From Methanobrevibacter sp. (lineage in GTDB: Archaea; Methanobacteriota; Methanobacteria; Methanobacteriales; Methanobacteriaceae): a stretch of 64,000 bases of DNA. The position numbers and the translations under genes are program-made. The notes below the pieces were generated by a model that was given only the letters and a program-made list of their open reading frames with translations, made no database searches and was not told the origin of the DNA. The stretch lies in contig JAFRFD010000012.1 of the NCBI GenBank assembly GCA_017434525.1, positions 87,220 to 151,219 on the forward strand. The letters run 5' to 3'. How positions within the stretch are numbered: the first letter of the stretch is position 1; every line of letters starts with the position of its first letter. Below are positions 54,995 through 64,000 of this stretch, in pieces.

Positions 54995-55704
54995 TGCCTT
55001 ATTGTGTTTATTGTCATACTTCTCCATCTAATAAGAAATATATTGGTATTAGCTGTGACCCAATAAAAAGGTGGAATGGTGGTAAGGGGTATTCAAAAAA
55101 TTATTATTTTTATCGTGCTATATGTAAATACGGTTGAGATAATATAAAACATGAAATCCTATATGATAATTTAACTTATGAAGAAGCTTCATCAATTGAA
55201 AAATATTTAATAGAAAAATTAGATTTATTAGATGAAAATAAAGGATATAATTTAAGAGCAGGTGGAGATGGACCTCTTAGTGATGAATCAAGAAGGAAGA
55301 TGTCTCTTAGTAGAATTGGTAATACTAACTCAGTGGGAAGAATACTAAGTGAAAATACTAAGAATAAGATATCTAGTAAATTAAAATCGTATTATTCTGA
55401 TAAACCGGGTACTTGGACTGGGCGTAGACACTCAGAAGATACTATATTAAAATTAAAAAATAGAAAGTTTTCAGATGATACTAAGAAGTTAATGAGAGAA
55501 AACCATTCTGATGTATCAGGTGGTAAAAATCCTGCAGCCAAGAAAGTAAAACAATATTCCTTAGATGGTAGATTTATCAGAGAATACAGTTGTATAAAAG
55601 AAGCTTCAGATTGTATGAAGATTGGATATAAAACTATTACTAAGTGCTGTAAAGATACTAGTAAATCTGTCAAAGGATATTTTTGGAGATATATAGATGA
55701 GTAA
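54994..55704 (+). CDS. GIY-YIG homing endonuclease with NUMOD repeats, one TGA codon
   Basis: A 236-aa protein. VYCHTSPSNKKYIGISCDPIKRW is the GIY-YIG core (abridged family VY...YIG...R). TGA at 55135 falls in KYGWDNIKHEIL, where family members have Trp, so recoding is strongly supported. Three NUMOD-type helix-turn-helix DNA-binding repeats follow (SDESRRKMSLSR, SENTKNKISSKL, SEDTILKLKNRK) and a NUMOD1-like tail (VKQYSLDGRFIREYSCIKEA). It is free-standing, inside the tail operon, so it is a likely mobile gene. Confidence 0.85.
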
Positions 55705-55718
55705 GGAGAGGTAGTATA

Positions 55719-55859
55719 ATGAGTGTAAAAGTTACTGATGAAGAAATAATGGAATATGTCATTACTCATGTAATGGAAGATTTTCCTATGGACCAAACTC
55801 TTGAAGATTTCTATAAGAAAGTAAGAGAGTGGTGTGATAAATATGGCAACAATAAGTAA
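55719..55859 (+). CDS. 46-aa hypothetical protein
   Basis: ATG at 55719 with GAGAGGT upstream, TAA at 55857. Acidic helical peptide (SVKVTDEEIMEYVITHVMEDF). It overlaps the next gene start by 17 nt. Not recognised. Confidence 0.55.
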   Translation: MSVKVTDEEIMEYVITHVMEDFPMDQTLEDFYKKVREWCDKYGNNK

Positions 55860-56907
55860 AATTAATGGCTATGACTTAAAAGATAATGTAAGTGGCTATA
55901 CTACTCCTGAGCTATTTATTATTAACGCTGAAGACCAGGGTCTTTCTTTCTCTGTTGATAAAACTTATGCTGAAATATTAGCTGCTTTCATATCAGGGAA
56001 AATACCAGTAATAAATAATAATAATACTTATATATCTCCACTGACTTCTTTCTATGCTGGGGGCCAAGACCTAGAACAAGAACCAGCCCATTTCAGGTTT
56101 GAGTCATTTACAGCTGATAATCATTTACTTATTTATGAAATTGATTCAGGTGATAATTGTACTTTTTCTTCTAGTGAGTTTGCTGCCGCCAATCATGACC
56201 ACGGAAATATTACTAATGGTGGAGACATCACGGCAACTGCTACTATAGCTAATGGAGATAGATTAGTAATCAATGATGAAAGTGCTTCAAAAGTTACTAA
56301 TTCATCAATCACTTTTGGTTCAAGTACAACTACCTTCTTAGCCAATGATGGTACTTGGCAAACTCCTGTGGGTACCACTTATCCGATAAGTATCTGGAAC
56401 CTTTATGACCAAAATTATACTTATGATGTAGGACATCAAGATATCGAGACAGACCTTGCCCATGGGGTTACACCTATAATAAGAGACAATTATGGGAATG
56501 AACAAGACGGTGTTTTTTATTTCTATGCGGGATGCTATAATGACCCCGATGATGGTCCTTATTTTATTTTCATCAAACCATTAGTATATAATAGTCTTGT
56601 TTATAATAATACTGCAGATTTACAAACTTTAATTATTTGAGAAGATGATTCAATTGACATCGGTACCGAAACTGTCTTTATAACAGATACAAAAAATACA
56701 GCAGGAACAGTTAATTCAACGAGTAAATTATATTTAGTAGGTTCTACTTCTCAGGCGGCATCATCACTTGCAGATGGAAAAGTTACTTACAGTAATAATA
56801 AAGTTTATGCAACAGATGGTCAATTAGACGCTACAAAAATGAGAGTAGCCGAAACAGTTACGTTACAATATAATTCAACAACAAGGACACTAGATTTTGT
56901 ATTCTAG
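55843..56907 (+). CDS. tail fibre protein, cassette B member 1, one TGA codon
   Basis: A 354-aa protein; ATG at 55843. TGA at 56638 is read as Trp (LIIWEDDSID). The head ISKINGYDLKDNVSGYTTPELFIIN and the end GQLDATKMRVAETVTLQYNS match the 49086 protein; the shaft is shorter. ANDGTWQTPVG is the fibre motif. This is the first gene of the second receptor-binding cassette. Confidence 0.75.
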
Positions 56908-56912
56908 TCTAC

Positions 56913-56925
56913 TGTATAATATTCT
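56913..56925 (+). promoter_or_regulatory. TGTATAATAT box between fibre genes
   Basis: TATAAT 56915-56920 lies just after the TAG stop and immediately before the ATG at 56926, leaving no room for an SD. If it is a promoter, the 56926 transcript would be nearly leaderless. Confidence 0.4.
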
Positions 56926-59646
56926 ATGGCACTAAAAGTTTGATTACCTTTAACTAGTTTAGATACAAATCAAAATCTGGGCGTTAGTACTACTGTCCCA
57001 GTATTTAATGGTTGTACAGTTGATGATAGTGGTAAAATAGGACAATGTGTAAGTTTAACTACAGGAAATTATATTGGGCTAGATGCAGCAAACGTAAATA
57101 ATCATAAATACCCACGAATCTCCGTTGCTATCTGAGGTTATTGTACTCAAAATGATAGCACAGAAAGATATTTTATTGACTGCTATCAAGGTGGTGGAGC
57201 TGGTATTCATTGGACGAACCAGAAAGCTATTTGGCAAATATATGTTAGTGGTACTTACTATCAAGTAACATCTGATACTATTCCATTAAACGAATGACAT
57301 CATTTCTGTGGTACGTACGACGGCGAAACTATGGAGTTTTATGTTGATGGTGTATCTGTTGGTACAACATCTGTATCAGGCTCTATTTCTTATAATGCTA
57401 CCACCCCATGAGCTTTAGCTTCTAACCCGAGTTCAAGTTCTTTTGGTTCTGGTACTTGGGTTGGAAAATATAATGATTTAAGAATTTATGACGAGGCTAT
57501 TTCAGCCAAACAGGTAAAAGAAATAAGTCAAGCTTTAATTCTTCACTATAAATTAGATGAGACAGTAAATAAGAATTTAGTAGTAAATGGGTTTGGTGAA
57601 GATGGTACTTTTAACTGGAATAAGACTACAACATCAGATTATTCAACTGATGTACCATCATCAGATACTTCGATTAAGTTAAGCTATAAAAATGATAATA
57701 GGACTGTTGAGTTAATTCCTGTTTTACCAAGCCATTCTTATTATATAAGTTGCTGGGTCAAAGCAGATTCAACTAGCTCATGTTACCCATCAATTGTCCC
57801 GTATGATATAGATGGTAAGTTTATTAGCAATCAAACTTGTGCTGATGGTTTTATGTCTGGTACAACTACTACGTTAGCTCAAGCCTTAAACCCTGGCGAT
57901 ACAGTGATTTATGCTACAGACTTAAGTGGTTGGAATACGGCCTCAGGCCAATATGGTAATTTCTGTGCAATCTTCGGGTATAAAGATAGTACTGGTTTTG
58001 TTTACCCCGATGGTCAATATACTCAAGACTTGGGTACTTTCGGCTCAGGGACAAACGAAAAAACAAATATAAACAAAACAAATAATACAATAACTTTGAC
58101 TAGTGCTTATAGTGGAGCTGCCCATCCAGCCGGCACAAAAATATGTCAATCTAAACAAGGTTCAGGTTATTATTACCCTTGAGGAAGAATTTCTTATTCA
58201 ACTATCACTGATTGGACAAAGAAAGAGACCACTATAGTACCAGCTAATATTGCTAGAATCAAATATTCTAAATATTGGAGATTTCACTGTTATACTGGTT
58301 CATTATATGCGGGAATAACTATAAAAGATAATTCAGAGCCGCATTGGATTGTTGATTCATCAGGTTATGGAAATCATGGTACAATAATAGGTGAGCCTCA
58401 AAGAATGGACACTACTTTCTTTAGTAGCAAAAATACTTCTATAATTACGAATAGATATAGATTTGCTACTTATTCTGACAGTGGAATAAATAGTAGAATA
58501 GTAACTCCTAAACTGTACTTAGCAGATAACGCTATAACAATGAGCGTCTGGTTTAAGAGTAGTAATGCTACTCCAACCGGAAACTATCACATGTTAGTAG
58601 ACAGCGTGGCTAATCGTCAGTGGTATGAGATGTGTATTTATAAATCTGGTTATTTCAGGAGTGGCTTAGTAATTAATGGTACTAGGTCTGTTGCTAATGC
58701 TAATTCTGGAGTTACAACTGCCTTATTAGATGGTAACTGACACATGCTAACAACAGTGTATAACGGTAGTAGTGTATCTAGATTTGTAGATGGCGAACTA
58801 GGAAGTGCTTCATTAATAACTAGTGGTGGTAATACATCTGGTCCAACGGCTTTAGTTTTATTTAGAGATGGCCCAGATGGTTCGTATGCTGTCTCTGAAG
58901 GAAGTTTATGTGATTTTAGAGTTTATAAAACTGGCCTTACAAATGATGACGTAAAAGAGTTATACAGAACTTCAGCTAATATTGATAATCTAGCTGGTGT
59001 TCATAGCTTTGAATTTATAGAAGATGATAATAGTAGTGTTGGTGAAAATGGAATCTTTGAAAGTAAAGTTTATGATGAAATGGTAGAATTATCAGACGGA
59101 AGTCTGTGGCTACCTATCTGTTATCATTATATAAAAGGTGGAGCTAATTTATTTAAGACTACTGATGACTTTACTTACCCAGTATTTGATTCACCTGATG
59201 TCTGGGCTAATTTTCCGATTATCGATACAGTATCAAGACCTGAAAGTGGGTATTATGAATTTTTAGTTAAACAACAAATTAATATGAATGGCCCCTGGAC
59301 AACTTATAGATTTAAACAAACGGTTAACCCGTTGACTGCAACTTATAGTACGGCTGGTCCATCTTCAGGAAATGTAACTTGGATTACAGGTGGCTCAAGC
59401 TCATACGGTGGTATGTATAAATTAAATAGCCCAACAGCTACAAGTAGTAACTATATGTGTTTCTCAAATGGAAGTAACGGTAACTGGTTTGGTTGTGGGG
59501 CTAAGCAAGCTTATAATGGTGGAATACCTAGTATTTGTAATACTGTACCAAAGGGTGTACAAGTTGTTTATATTAGAGTAAGTTCAACTATGGCACAAAA
59601 ATATGAAATGGGTTTGACTAACTCTAGAGAATTGATTGAAAAATAA
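56926..59646 (+). CDS. giant LamG-type tail fibre protein with six TGA codons, cassette B member 2
   Basis: A 906-aa protein, readable only with TGA=Trp at 56941, 57133, 57295, 57409, 58180 and 58738. MALKV-TGA-LPL aligns with MSLKV-TGG-LPL of the 50771 protein, which fixes the meaning. LNEWHHFCGTYDGETMEFYVDG and DGNWHMLTTVYNG put TGA at the conserved LamG Trp-His positions. Two LamG domains are linked by a jelly-roll-like carbohydrate-binding region (TTTSDYSTDVPSSDTSIKL ... GRISYS). Probable host glycan binding at the fibre tip. There is no ribosome binding site in the 18 nt after the previous stop. Confidence 0.85.
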
Positions 59647-59658
59647 GGAGAGATTACT

Positions 59659-60765
59659 ATGGCACAATTAAAAGATACTTTGGTAACTGGTGACCTACGA
59701 GTAACTGGTAATTATACTGGTGCGGTATATTACGTAGAGGGTACGGTTGGTTCAAATGCAGGAGACTGAATAGTTAACTTGTCAGAAGTACCAACTCCTT
59801 ATACTGGTTTGAAAATTCTTTACAAAACTCCTGACGGCGGAAATAACTCATCAACAGCTAGAACATTGACCAATGATGACGGTACTACCGTCTCAGCTAC
59901 TTATACATGATTTAAGTATAATGGTACATGATATAAAGGATATTGGAATACCGTAAATAATTTATCTAGCCATTTTGGTTCAGGAAGAACTGTTCTGTTT
60001 GTATTTGATGCTTCATTGAATAGTAATGCTGGTGGAATTACTAATTCCAGTACTTATTACAGTAGTACTGCTTCTTATGCTACAACAACAGCTGATACTT
60101 CAAACACTTTATATGTAGTAGGTGTTACTAGCGCAGCTACTACTACACTAAAAAGAGATACCTCAGTAACAATTGCAGGTGGAACTGTAACCGCAACATC
60201 ATTTGTTGGCTCTTTAACAGGTAATGCTGATACTGCTACAAGTGCTACTTCGGCAACATCAGCAACATCGGCAACTTCAGCTACTAACTCTACTAATGTA
60301 TATGTTACAAAAACAAACCCAACTTCAGGTACTACATATTATCTACCGTGGGCTACTGGTCAGGGTAGCGCAAACTATGGATTAAACGCCAATGATGGTT
60401 TAAGGTATAATTCTCTGGAGGGAACTACAAGTGCGGCTGGTTATGGAAGATTGATTTTAGGTAATGCAACGGCCACTGGAACTGCTGCTAATAAGACTGG
60501 TTGGCTTAGAATATATGGTGATACTGCTTACTATATGGACATTAAGGGTGGTTCAGTAACTGCCAATAGGACAGTATATCTTCCTACATTGACTGCTACT
60601 GGTTACTTGTTAGGTAAATCATCTACCAGTGCAATAGGTGCTTCTAACCAATTAGTTTATTTCAGTGCTGCAGGTGTAGCTACAGGTGGAGCTAAGTTTA
60701 CTTCAGGAACAGGTACACCATCCGGTGGTTCATCAGGTGATATTTATATTCAATATTCAGCATAA
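59659..60765 (+). CDS. tail fibre protein, cassette B member 3, three TGA codons
   Basis: A 368-aa protein with AGGAGAG upstream. The head AQLKDTLVTGDLRVTGNY matches the 52362 protein. TGA at 59767, 59908 and 59929 give GDWIVNL, TYTWFKY and NGTWYKGYW, all natural Trp positions. Residues near 195-212 are a run of (A/T/S) triplets (ATSATSATSATSATS) encoded by near-identical 9-nt repeats that could slip. The C-terminal half is a beta-rich shaft. Last fibre gene before lysis genes. Confidence 0.8.
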
Positions 60766-60827
60766 ACTGATTAATTGCTTTCTAGCAATTTAATATATAG
60801 ACCGTCTAAACGAAGGAGAGATTAGAT

Positions 60828-61541
60828 ATGGAAAAAGTTTTTGTTCCGCGTAAATCAGCTCCTGAGAAAACCAACAAGTATTTTTTACGTACTGTAAAAG
60901 GTGGTTATTCTCAGTGTATTGCTGGTTCCCCGGAAAGCTTTGCAGGGTCTCCTCTCGCTAACTGTGTTGGCTATGCCTGGGGTAGAGCAGCAGAATTAGA
61001 AGGTGACCCTAATTGTAATATCGGAGTACCTAAGTCTAGAATTAACTCTGGTAAACACAATCCGACAAGCGCATGGGCTTGGATGAACTACGCCAATGGA
61101 AGAAAGACTGGTAAGACTCCTAAACTTGGAGCCATTGCTGTCTGGAAGAAAAAAGGTGAAGAATACGGACATGTTGCTGTCGTTTCTGAGATATACTCAG
61201 ATGGTTCATGGTTAGCTGAAGAATCTGGCTATAAAAGTTATAATTTCAGGACAAAGAAATATAACAAGAATGGTTATAAAGCTTCGAACTGGAATTTCTT
61301 AGGATTTATTTATCTTAAGGTTGATTTAGTACCTGAGCCAACACTTAAAGTTGGTGATAAGGTAAAGATTTTAGCTAAGGGCAATTCAAGAAAAGATGGT
61401 AAGGGAAAGGCTAGTGGTGGCGTCGGTTGGACAAGATATATTTTATCTGTTAACCCTGGTCAGAAGTACCCATACCAAGTAGGAAGCAAATCTAGAATTA
61501 CTACTGGTTATTATACAGCTAAGGCTTTAAAGAAAGTATAA
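60828..61541 (+). CDS. CHAP-domain endolysin
   Basis: A 237-aa protein with AAGGAGAG upstream. The CHAP amidase/peptidase domain has catalytic Cys46 in NCVGYAWGRA and His115 in GHVAVVSE. From about residue 173, an SH3-like cell-wall-binding domain follows (LKVGDKVKILAKG, YPYQVGSKSRITTGYYTA). It would cut peptidoglycan at lysis. A holin gene follows directly. Confidence 0.93.
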   Translation: MEKVFVPRKSAPEKTNKYFLRTVKGGYSQCIAGSPESFAGSPLANCVGYAWGRAAELEGDPNCNIGVPKSRINSGKHNPTSAWAWMNYANGRKTGKTPKLGAIAVWKKKGEEYGHVAVVSEIYSDGSWLAEESGYKSYNFRTKKYNKNGYKASNWNFLGFIYLKVDLVPEPTLKVGDKVKILAKGNSRKDGKGKASGGVGWTRYILSVNPGQKYPYQVGSKSRITTGYYTAKALKKV

Positions 61542-61552
61542 GGTGATATAAT

Positions 61553-61912
61553 ATGAAAGTAAGATTAAGTTCAAGAGCTTATGATATTATTAAATTCTTA
61601 TGTACTAGACTTTTACCCGCTTCTGGTACTTTATATTTCGCTTTAGCTAAAATCTGGGGCTTCCCGTTAGCTGAGGAAGTTGTAGCTACAATTACTGCTA
61701 TCTGTACATTCTTAGGTGAGATTATGCACTTATCAAGTCAGACTTATTATGAAGAAGAACAGGAATTACAGGAAGAAGTAGTTGAAGAGGAAGAAGAAGA
61801 ATTAGCAACATTAAATTCCGTTCCTGTAGTTTATGCTGTCGGTGATGAATATCTACCTGAAGCTTTAACTGAGGAAGAAATTCAATTGGAAAAAGATTTA
61901 TTCAACGACTAA
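61553..61912 (+). CDS. holin, Dp-1-type
   Basis: A 119-aa protein. Two hydrophobic helices (residues 9-30 and 38-60) with KIWGFPLAEEVVATITAICTFLGE between and after them match the Dp-1 type holins found next to Bacillota phage endolysins. The usual protein ends near residue 65; here a 55-residue very acidic tail is added (EEEQELQEEVVEEEEEELA). The tail is odd and may be regulatory. Confidence 0.8.
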   Translation: MKVRLSSRAYDIIKFLCTRLLPASGTLYFALAKIWGFPLAEEVVATITAICTFLGEIMHLSSQTYYEEEQELQEEVVEEEEEELATLNSVPVVYAVGDEYLPEALTEEEIQLEKDLFND

Positions 61913-61931
61913 TTCTTTAACCATTAATAAT

Positions 61932-61988
61932 AGGAGTCTATCTTTGTTGCTAAATTAATTGAAAATAAAGGATAGACTCCTTTATTTT
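61932..61988 (+). terminator. long-stem hairpin with late-promoter-like motif in its loop
   Basis: AGGAGTCTATC (61932-61942) and GATAGACTCCT (61971-61981) are a perfect 11-bp stem followed by TTATTTTA. The loop holds GCTAAATTAATTGAA, the first 10 nt of the late motif. It could be a terminator on one strand and a promoter on the other reading, or a folded regulator. It precedes the papain-like gene. Confidence 0.65.
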
Positions 61989-61998
61989 AGGAGGTTTT

Positions 61999-62853
61999 AT
62001 GGAAAATATTAAAAGAGTAATGGGTGTCAAGCTAGATAAGGTTGACATCAGAGATTATAAGATAAATAAGGCGATGGCTAGGGCAGCATCATATCCAGAG
62101 TCATTCTCTCTTGATTGCGGTAAAGTAATAAAGGACCAAGGTTCTGTTGGTTCTTGTGTAGCTTTTGCAACATCAGAGATACTTGAATATTTCCATGAAA
62201 ATCAGGTTAATCTATCTACTAATTTCATTTATGGAATTCATTATAAACTGTTCGGTTCAAAAGGTCCTGGCATGTTTTTAAGAGAAGCATGTAAAATCGT
62301 TAAGGACTACGGTGACCCACAGGAAGAATTCTGTGGGGGAAATACAGAAGTTGACAGGGTTTATGAGATAGCTGAAGCAGCTTATAACAATAAGTACACT
62401 ATGAAAAATGCTAGGAAGTTTAGTATTAGTAGTTATGCTAAGCTTAGAGGCGATAGTGATATTAAATATTCACTAATGAATCATGGTCCTGTATTGGCTA
62501 GCATGGCTTGGTATTCAAGAAATGTTTGTAATAGGGCTACAGGACTTTTAACTAAAGCGGGTGATTTTGATGGTTACCATGCAATTATGATTTACGGTTG
62601 GAATGAGACTGGCTGGCTCGTTCAAAATTCTTGGGGTAGTTACTGGGGCAAGAAAGGAACCTTTATCTTACCATTTGAATATGGTTTAGTAGTTGCCTAT
62701 TCATTAATAAATGGAAGCGGCTCAGAAGACATTGATGTTCCTACAAAAAACAAATTCTTAAATAACTTATACAAATTCATTAATATATTCATTAATGCAG
62801 GTATTTCAATTTATAATTTCTTCATGGAACATTTTGTTGGTAAAAAGAGATAA
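61999..62853 (+). CDS. papain-like (C1A) cysteine peptidase
   Basis: A 284-aa protein with TAGGAGG upstream. KDQGSVGSCVAFA carries the catalytic Cys53, GYHAIMIYGW the His194 and QNSWGSYWGKKG the Asn210, the papain triad with the Gln oxyanion residue in KDQG. The prodomain is very short or absent, with an N-terminal DIRDYKIN linker before the core. The C-terminal 35 residues contain a hydrophobic stretch (INIFINAGISIYNFFM) that may be a membrane or virion anchor. Unusual for a phage; it may aid lysis or act in the virion. Confidence 0.85.
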   Translation: MENIKRVMGVKLDKVDIRDYKINKAMARAASYPESFSLDCGKVIKDQGSVGSCVAFATSEILEYFHENQVNLSTNFIYGIHYKLFGSKGPGMFLREACKIVKDYGDPQEEFCGGNTEVDRVYEIAEAAYNNKYTMKNARKFSISSYAKLRGDSDIKYSLMNHGPVLASMAWYSRNVCNRATGLLTKAGDFDGYHAIMIYGWNETGWLVQNSWGSYWGKKGTFILPFEYGLVVAYSLINGSGSEDIDVPTKNKFLNNLYKFINIFINAGISIYNFFMEHFVGKKR

Positions 62854-62856
62854 TTC

Positions 62857-63507
62857 ATGAATATTTGTGTAGGTATCATCAGTTATTTACCTGACGACCC
62901 TGAAGTCAGGCAGAAAAGATTAAATAAGTTAAATACCTTAGTTACTAAGTGTGATGAATTATTTAAACTACCCATCATTATAATAGCCCAGAACTGAAAA
63001 AACTTAGATAATATTTCTCATCTAAAAAATTCTACACTAATTATTTATAAGTATAATAACCCACTAGGTATTACTGGGGCTAGGCGTGCTTTAAGAAATA
63101 AGTTTATTGGTTCTCAATTCGATTACTTAATTATGCTTGATGATGATAGTGAACTTTCAGGTACTGAGCACGGGGCTAAAGATTATTTAGACCAGATTAG
63201 GAATCACCCTGGAATGTATGGTATCTTCAAAAGCATGTTATTAAAGTTGTTTGCTATCTCAAAAGAAATGTACCAGCTAATTGATTTCCCTGACCTTGAG
63301 GCGGGAAGAGGTGAATTCTTTGAAGATATGTATCTTATAATGGCTCTCAATAAAAAATATCCACAAAAAAAGTTTACTTTTAACAAAACTGGGCAAATTA
63401 ATGAAAGCTCAAATTCATCAAGTGACCCGTTATCAACTTGATACCACAGACAATACACCAAAAGACAAATGGGTGATAGAACAAGGTCAATGATAAGAAG
63501 TTTATAA
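62857..63507 (+). CDS. GT-A fold glycosyltransferase-like protein, two TGA codons
   Basis: A 216-aa protein; TGA at 62995 (AQNWKN) and 63439 (LSTWYHRQY) read as Trp. NICVGIISYLPDDPE start, LGITGARRALRNKF and YLIMLDDDSELSG, a GT-A metal-binding DDD, followed by GRGEFFEDMYLI, where an acidic FFED is typical of GT2 acceptor sites. The product could decorate host or virion glycans. The next gene is a close paralogue. Confidence 0.7.
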
Positions 63508-63508
63508 T

Positions 63509-64000
63509 ATGAATATTTGTATCGGTATTATTAGCTATTTACCAGATGAACAAAAGCTAAGGAACGAAAGGCTTAATAGGCTAACTAATTTATTAAAGCA
63601 ATGTGATGAATTTTTTAAGTTGCCTATTTTATTAGTAGCTCAAAACTTTAAAAATGATTTCAATTTTATGCCTAGAAATTCTAAGTTATATGTTTATAAT
63701 TATAAAAATAAATTAGGTATTACAGGTGCTCGAATTAGTTTAAGAAAATATTTTTTACTATCAAGTTTTGATAATATTATTTTATTAGATGATGATATGA
63801 AATTAACTAATGAAGATAATGCTATAAGATATCTTAGAGAAATTGATGGTAAACATGATTTCTATTACCTTAAATCTTGATTATTGAATTTCTCTTGTAT
63901 TTCTAAAAATGGGATGGAGAAAATTATATTTGACCCAGAAATAGACCCCGAAAAAGGACTTGGATTTGAAGATTGAGTTTTTTATGAAAAATGTTTAAAA
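63509..64000 (+). CDS. GT-A fold glycosyltransferase-like protein, tandem paralogue, cut by window end
   Basis: At least 164 codons with TGA at 63878 (YYLKSWLLN) and 63974 (GLGFEDWVFYEK). The start NICIGIISYLPDEQKL, NKLGITGARISL and IILLDDDMKL repeat the features of the preceding gene. FEDW places TGA at the usual Trp of the GT2 ED motif. The frame is open at base 64000. Confidence 0.7.

Noticed and set aside
56926..59646. TGA as glycine (code 25) or selenocysteine
   Set aside because: Paralogue and family columns show Trp, not Gly or Cys, and there is no hairpin after the codons that would resemble a SECIS element.
60773..60800. Hairpin AATTGC...GCAATT with TAATATATAG after it as a late promoter or terminator
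   Set aside because: Six-bp stem without a U tract, and too many mismatches to the late motif.
1..64000. tRNA genes, especially a tRNA-Trp(UCA)
   Set aside because: No intergenic stretch is long or structured enough to hold a cloverleaf with CCA-type ends; the suppressor must be elsewhere or host encoded.

Overview
This window is a 64 kb stretch of a large tailed-phage genome. It is AT-rich, tightly packed and almost entirely transcribed on the plus strand, with AGGAG-type ribosome binding sites. The small zinc-ribbon and Lar-like proteins, the LLH and Dp-1 type holins, and an exact 11-nt match to the Bacillus-type 16S rRNA 3' tail point to a phage of Bacillota or a related Mollicutes-like host. 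No capsid, portal, terminase or DNA polymerase gene is present, so this is only part of a bigger genome.

The key to reading it is that TGA is a sense codon, almost certainly Trp. About 20 genes contain in-frame TGA (I count 34). Every complete gene ends in TAA or TAG. Two paralogues settle the meaning: the protein starting at 56926 has TGA exactly where its relative at 50771 has TGG. TGA also falls at conserved Trp positions of LamG, GIY-YIG and glycosyltransferase folds. Use is strongly biased: 6 cases in the first 25.5 kb (three of them in the last few dozen codons of a gene), 28 in the virion, tail and lysis part. Standard-code annotation would shatter the 1500-aa protein at 25557 and the tail fibre at 56926. 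No suppressor tRNA is visible here.

Layout. 1-7.7 kb: nucleotide metabolism (NrdG-like radical SAM protein, thymidylate kinase), small unknowns and a two-subunit type IIA topoisomerase. 7.7-11.6 kb: two small BspA-type LRR proteins and a 942-aa protein with ligase-like, cytidylyltransferase-like and nuclease-like parts. 11.6-17.5 kb: many small host-takeover-type genes, including zinc ribbons, a Lar-like protein, an HNH-like protein and a family sharing an IPxxW module. 17.5-24.3 kb: a salvage block of nucleoside deoxyribosyltransferase, two NCS2 nucleobase permeases, RecA, a NadR-like adenylyltransferase, PnuC and a radical SAM enzyme. 24.3-40 kb: large acidic modular proteins built on repeated ESL(T/N)E linkers, a MoxR ATPase with split metallopeptidase/VWA partners, and an LLH holin. 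40-60.8 kb: baseplate/tail fibre genes, with a three-gene receptor-binding cassette present twice around a glycosyltransferase, a chitin-binding-like protein and a GIY-YIG homing endonuclease. 60.8-64 kb: CHAP endolysin, Dp-1 type holin, papain-like protease and two tandem glycosyltransferase-like genes, the last running off the end.

Three regulatory layers can be seen. Terminator hairpins are directly followed by TATAAT...(A/T)TGTA promoters. A 15-nt motif, GCTAAATTAAATATA, stands before the genes for the modular proteins and is a strong candidate late promoter. Two 3'-UTR hairpins expose a copy of the 16S anti-Shine-Dalgarno tail. The unifying inference is a late programme in which a phage-specific promoter drives modular, possibly packaged and cleaved proteins whose genes, with the tail genes, carry the recoded TGA codons.
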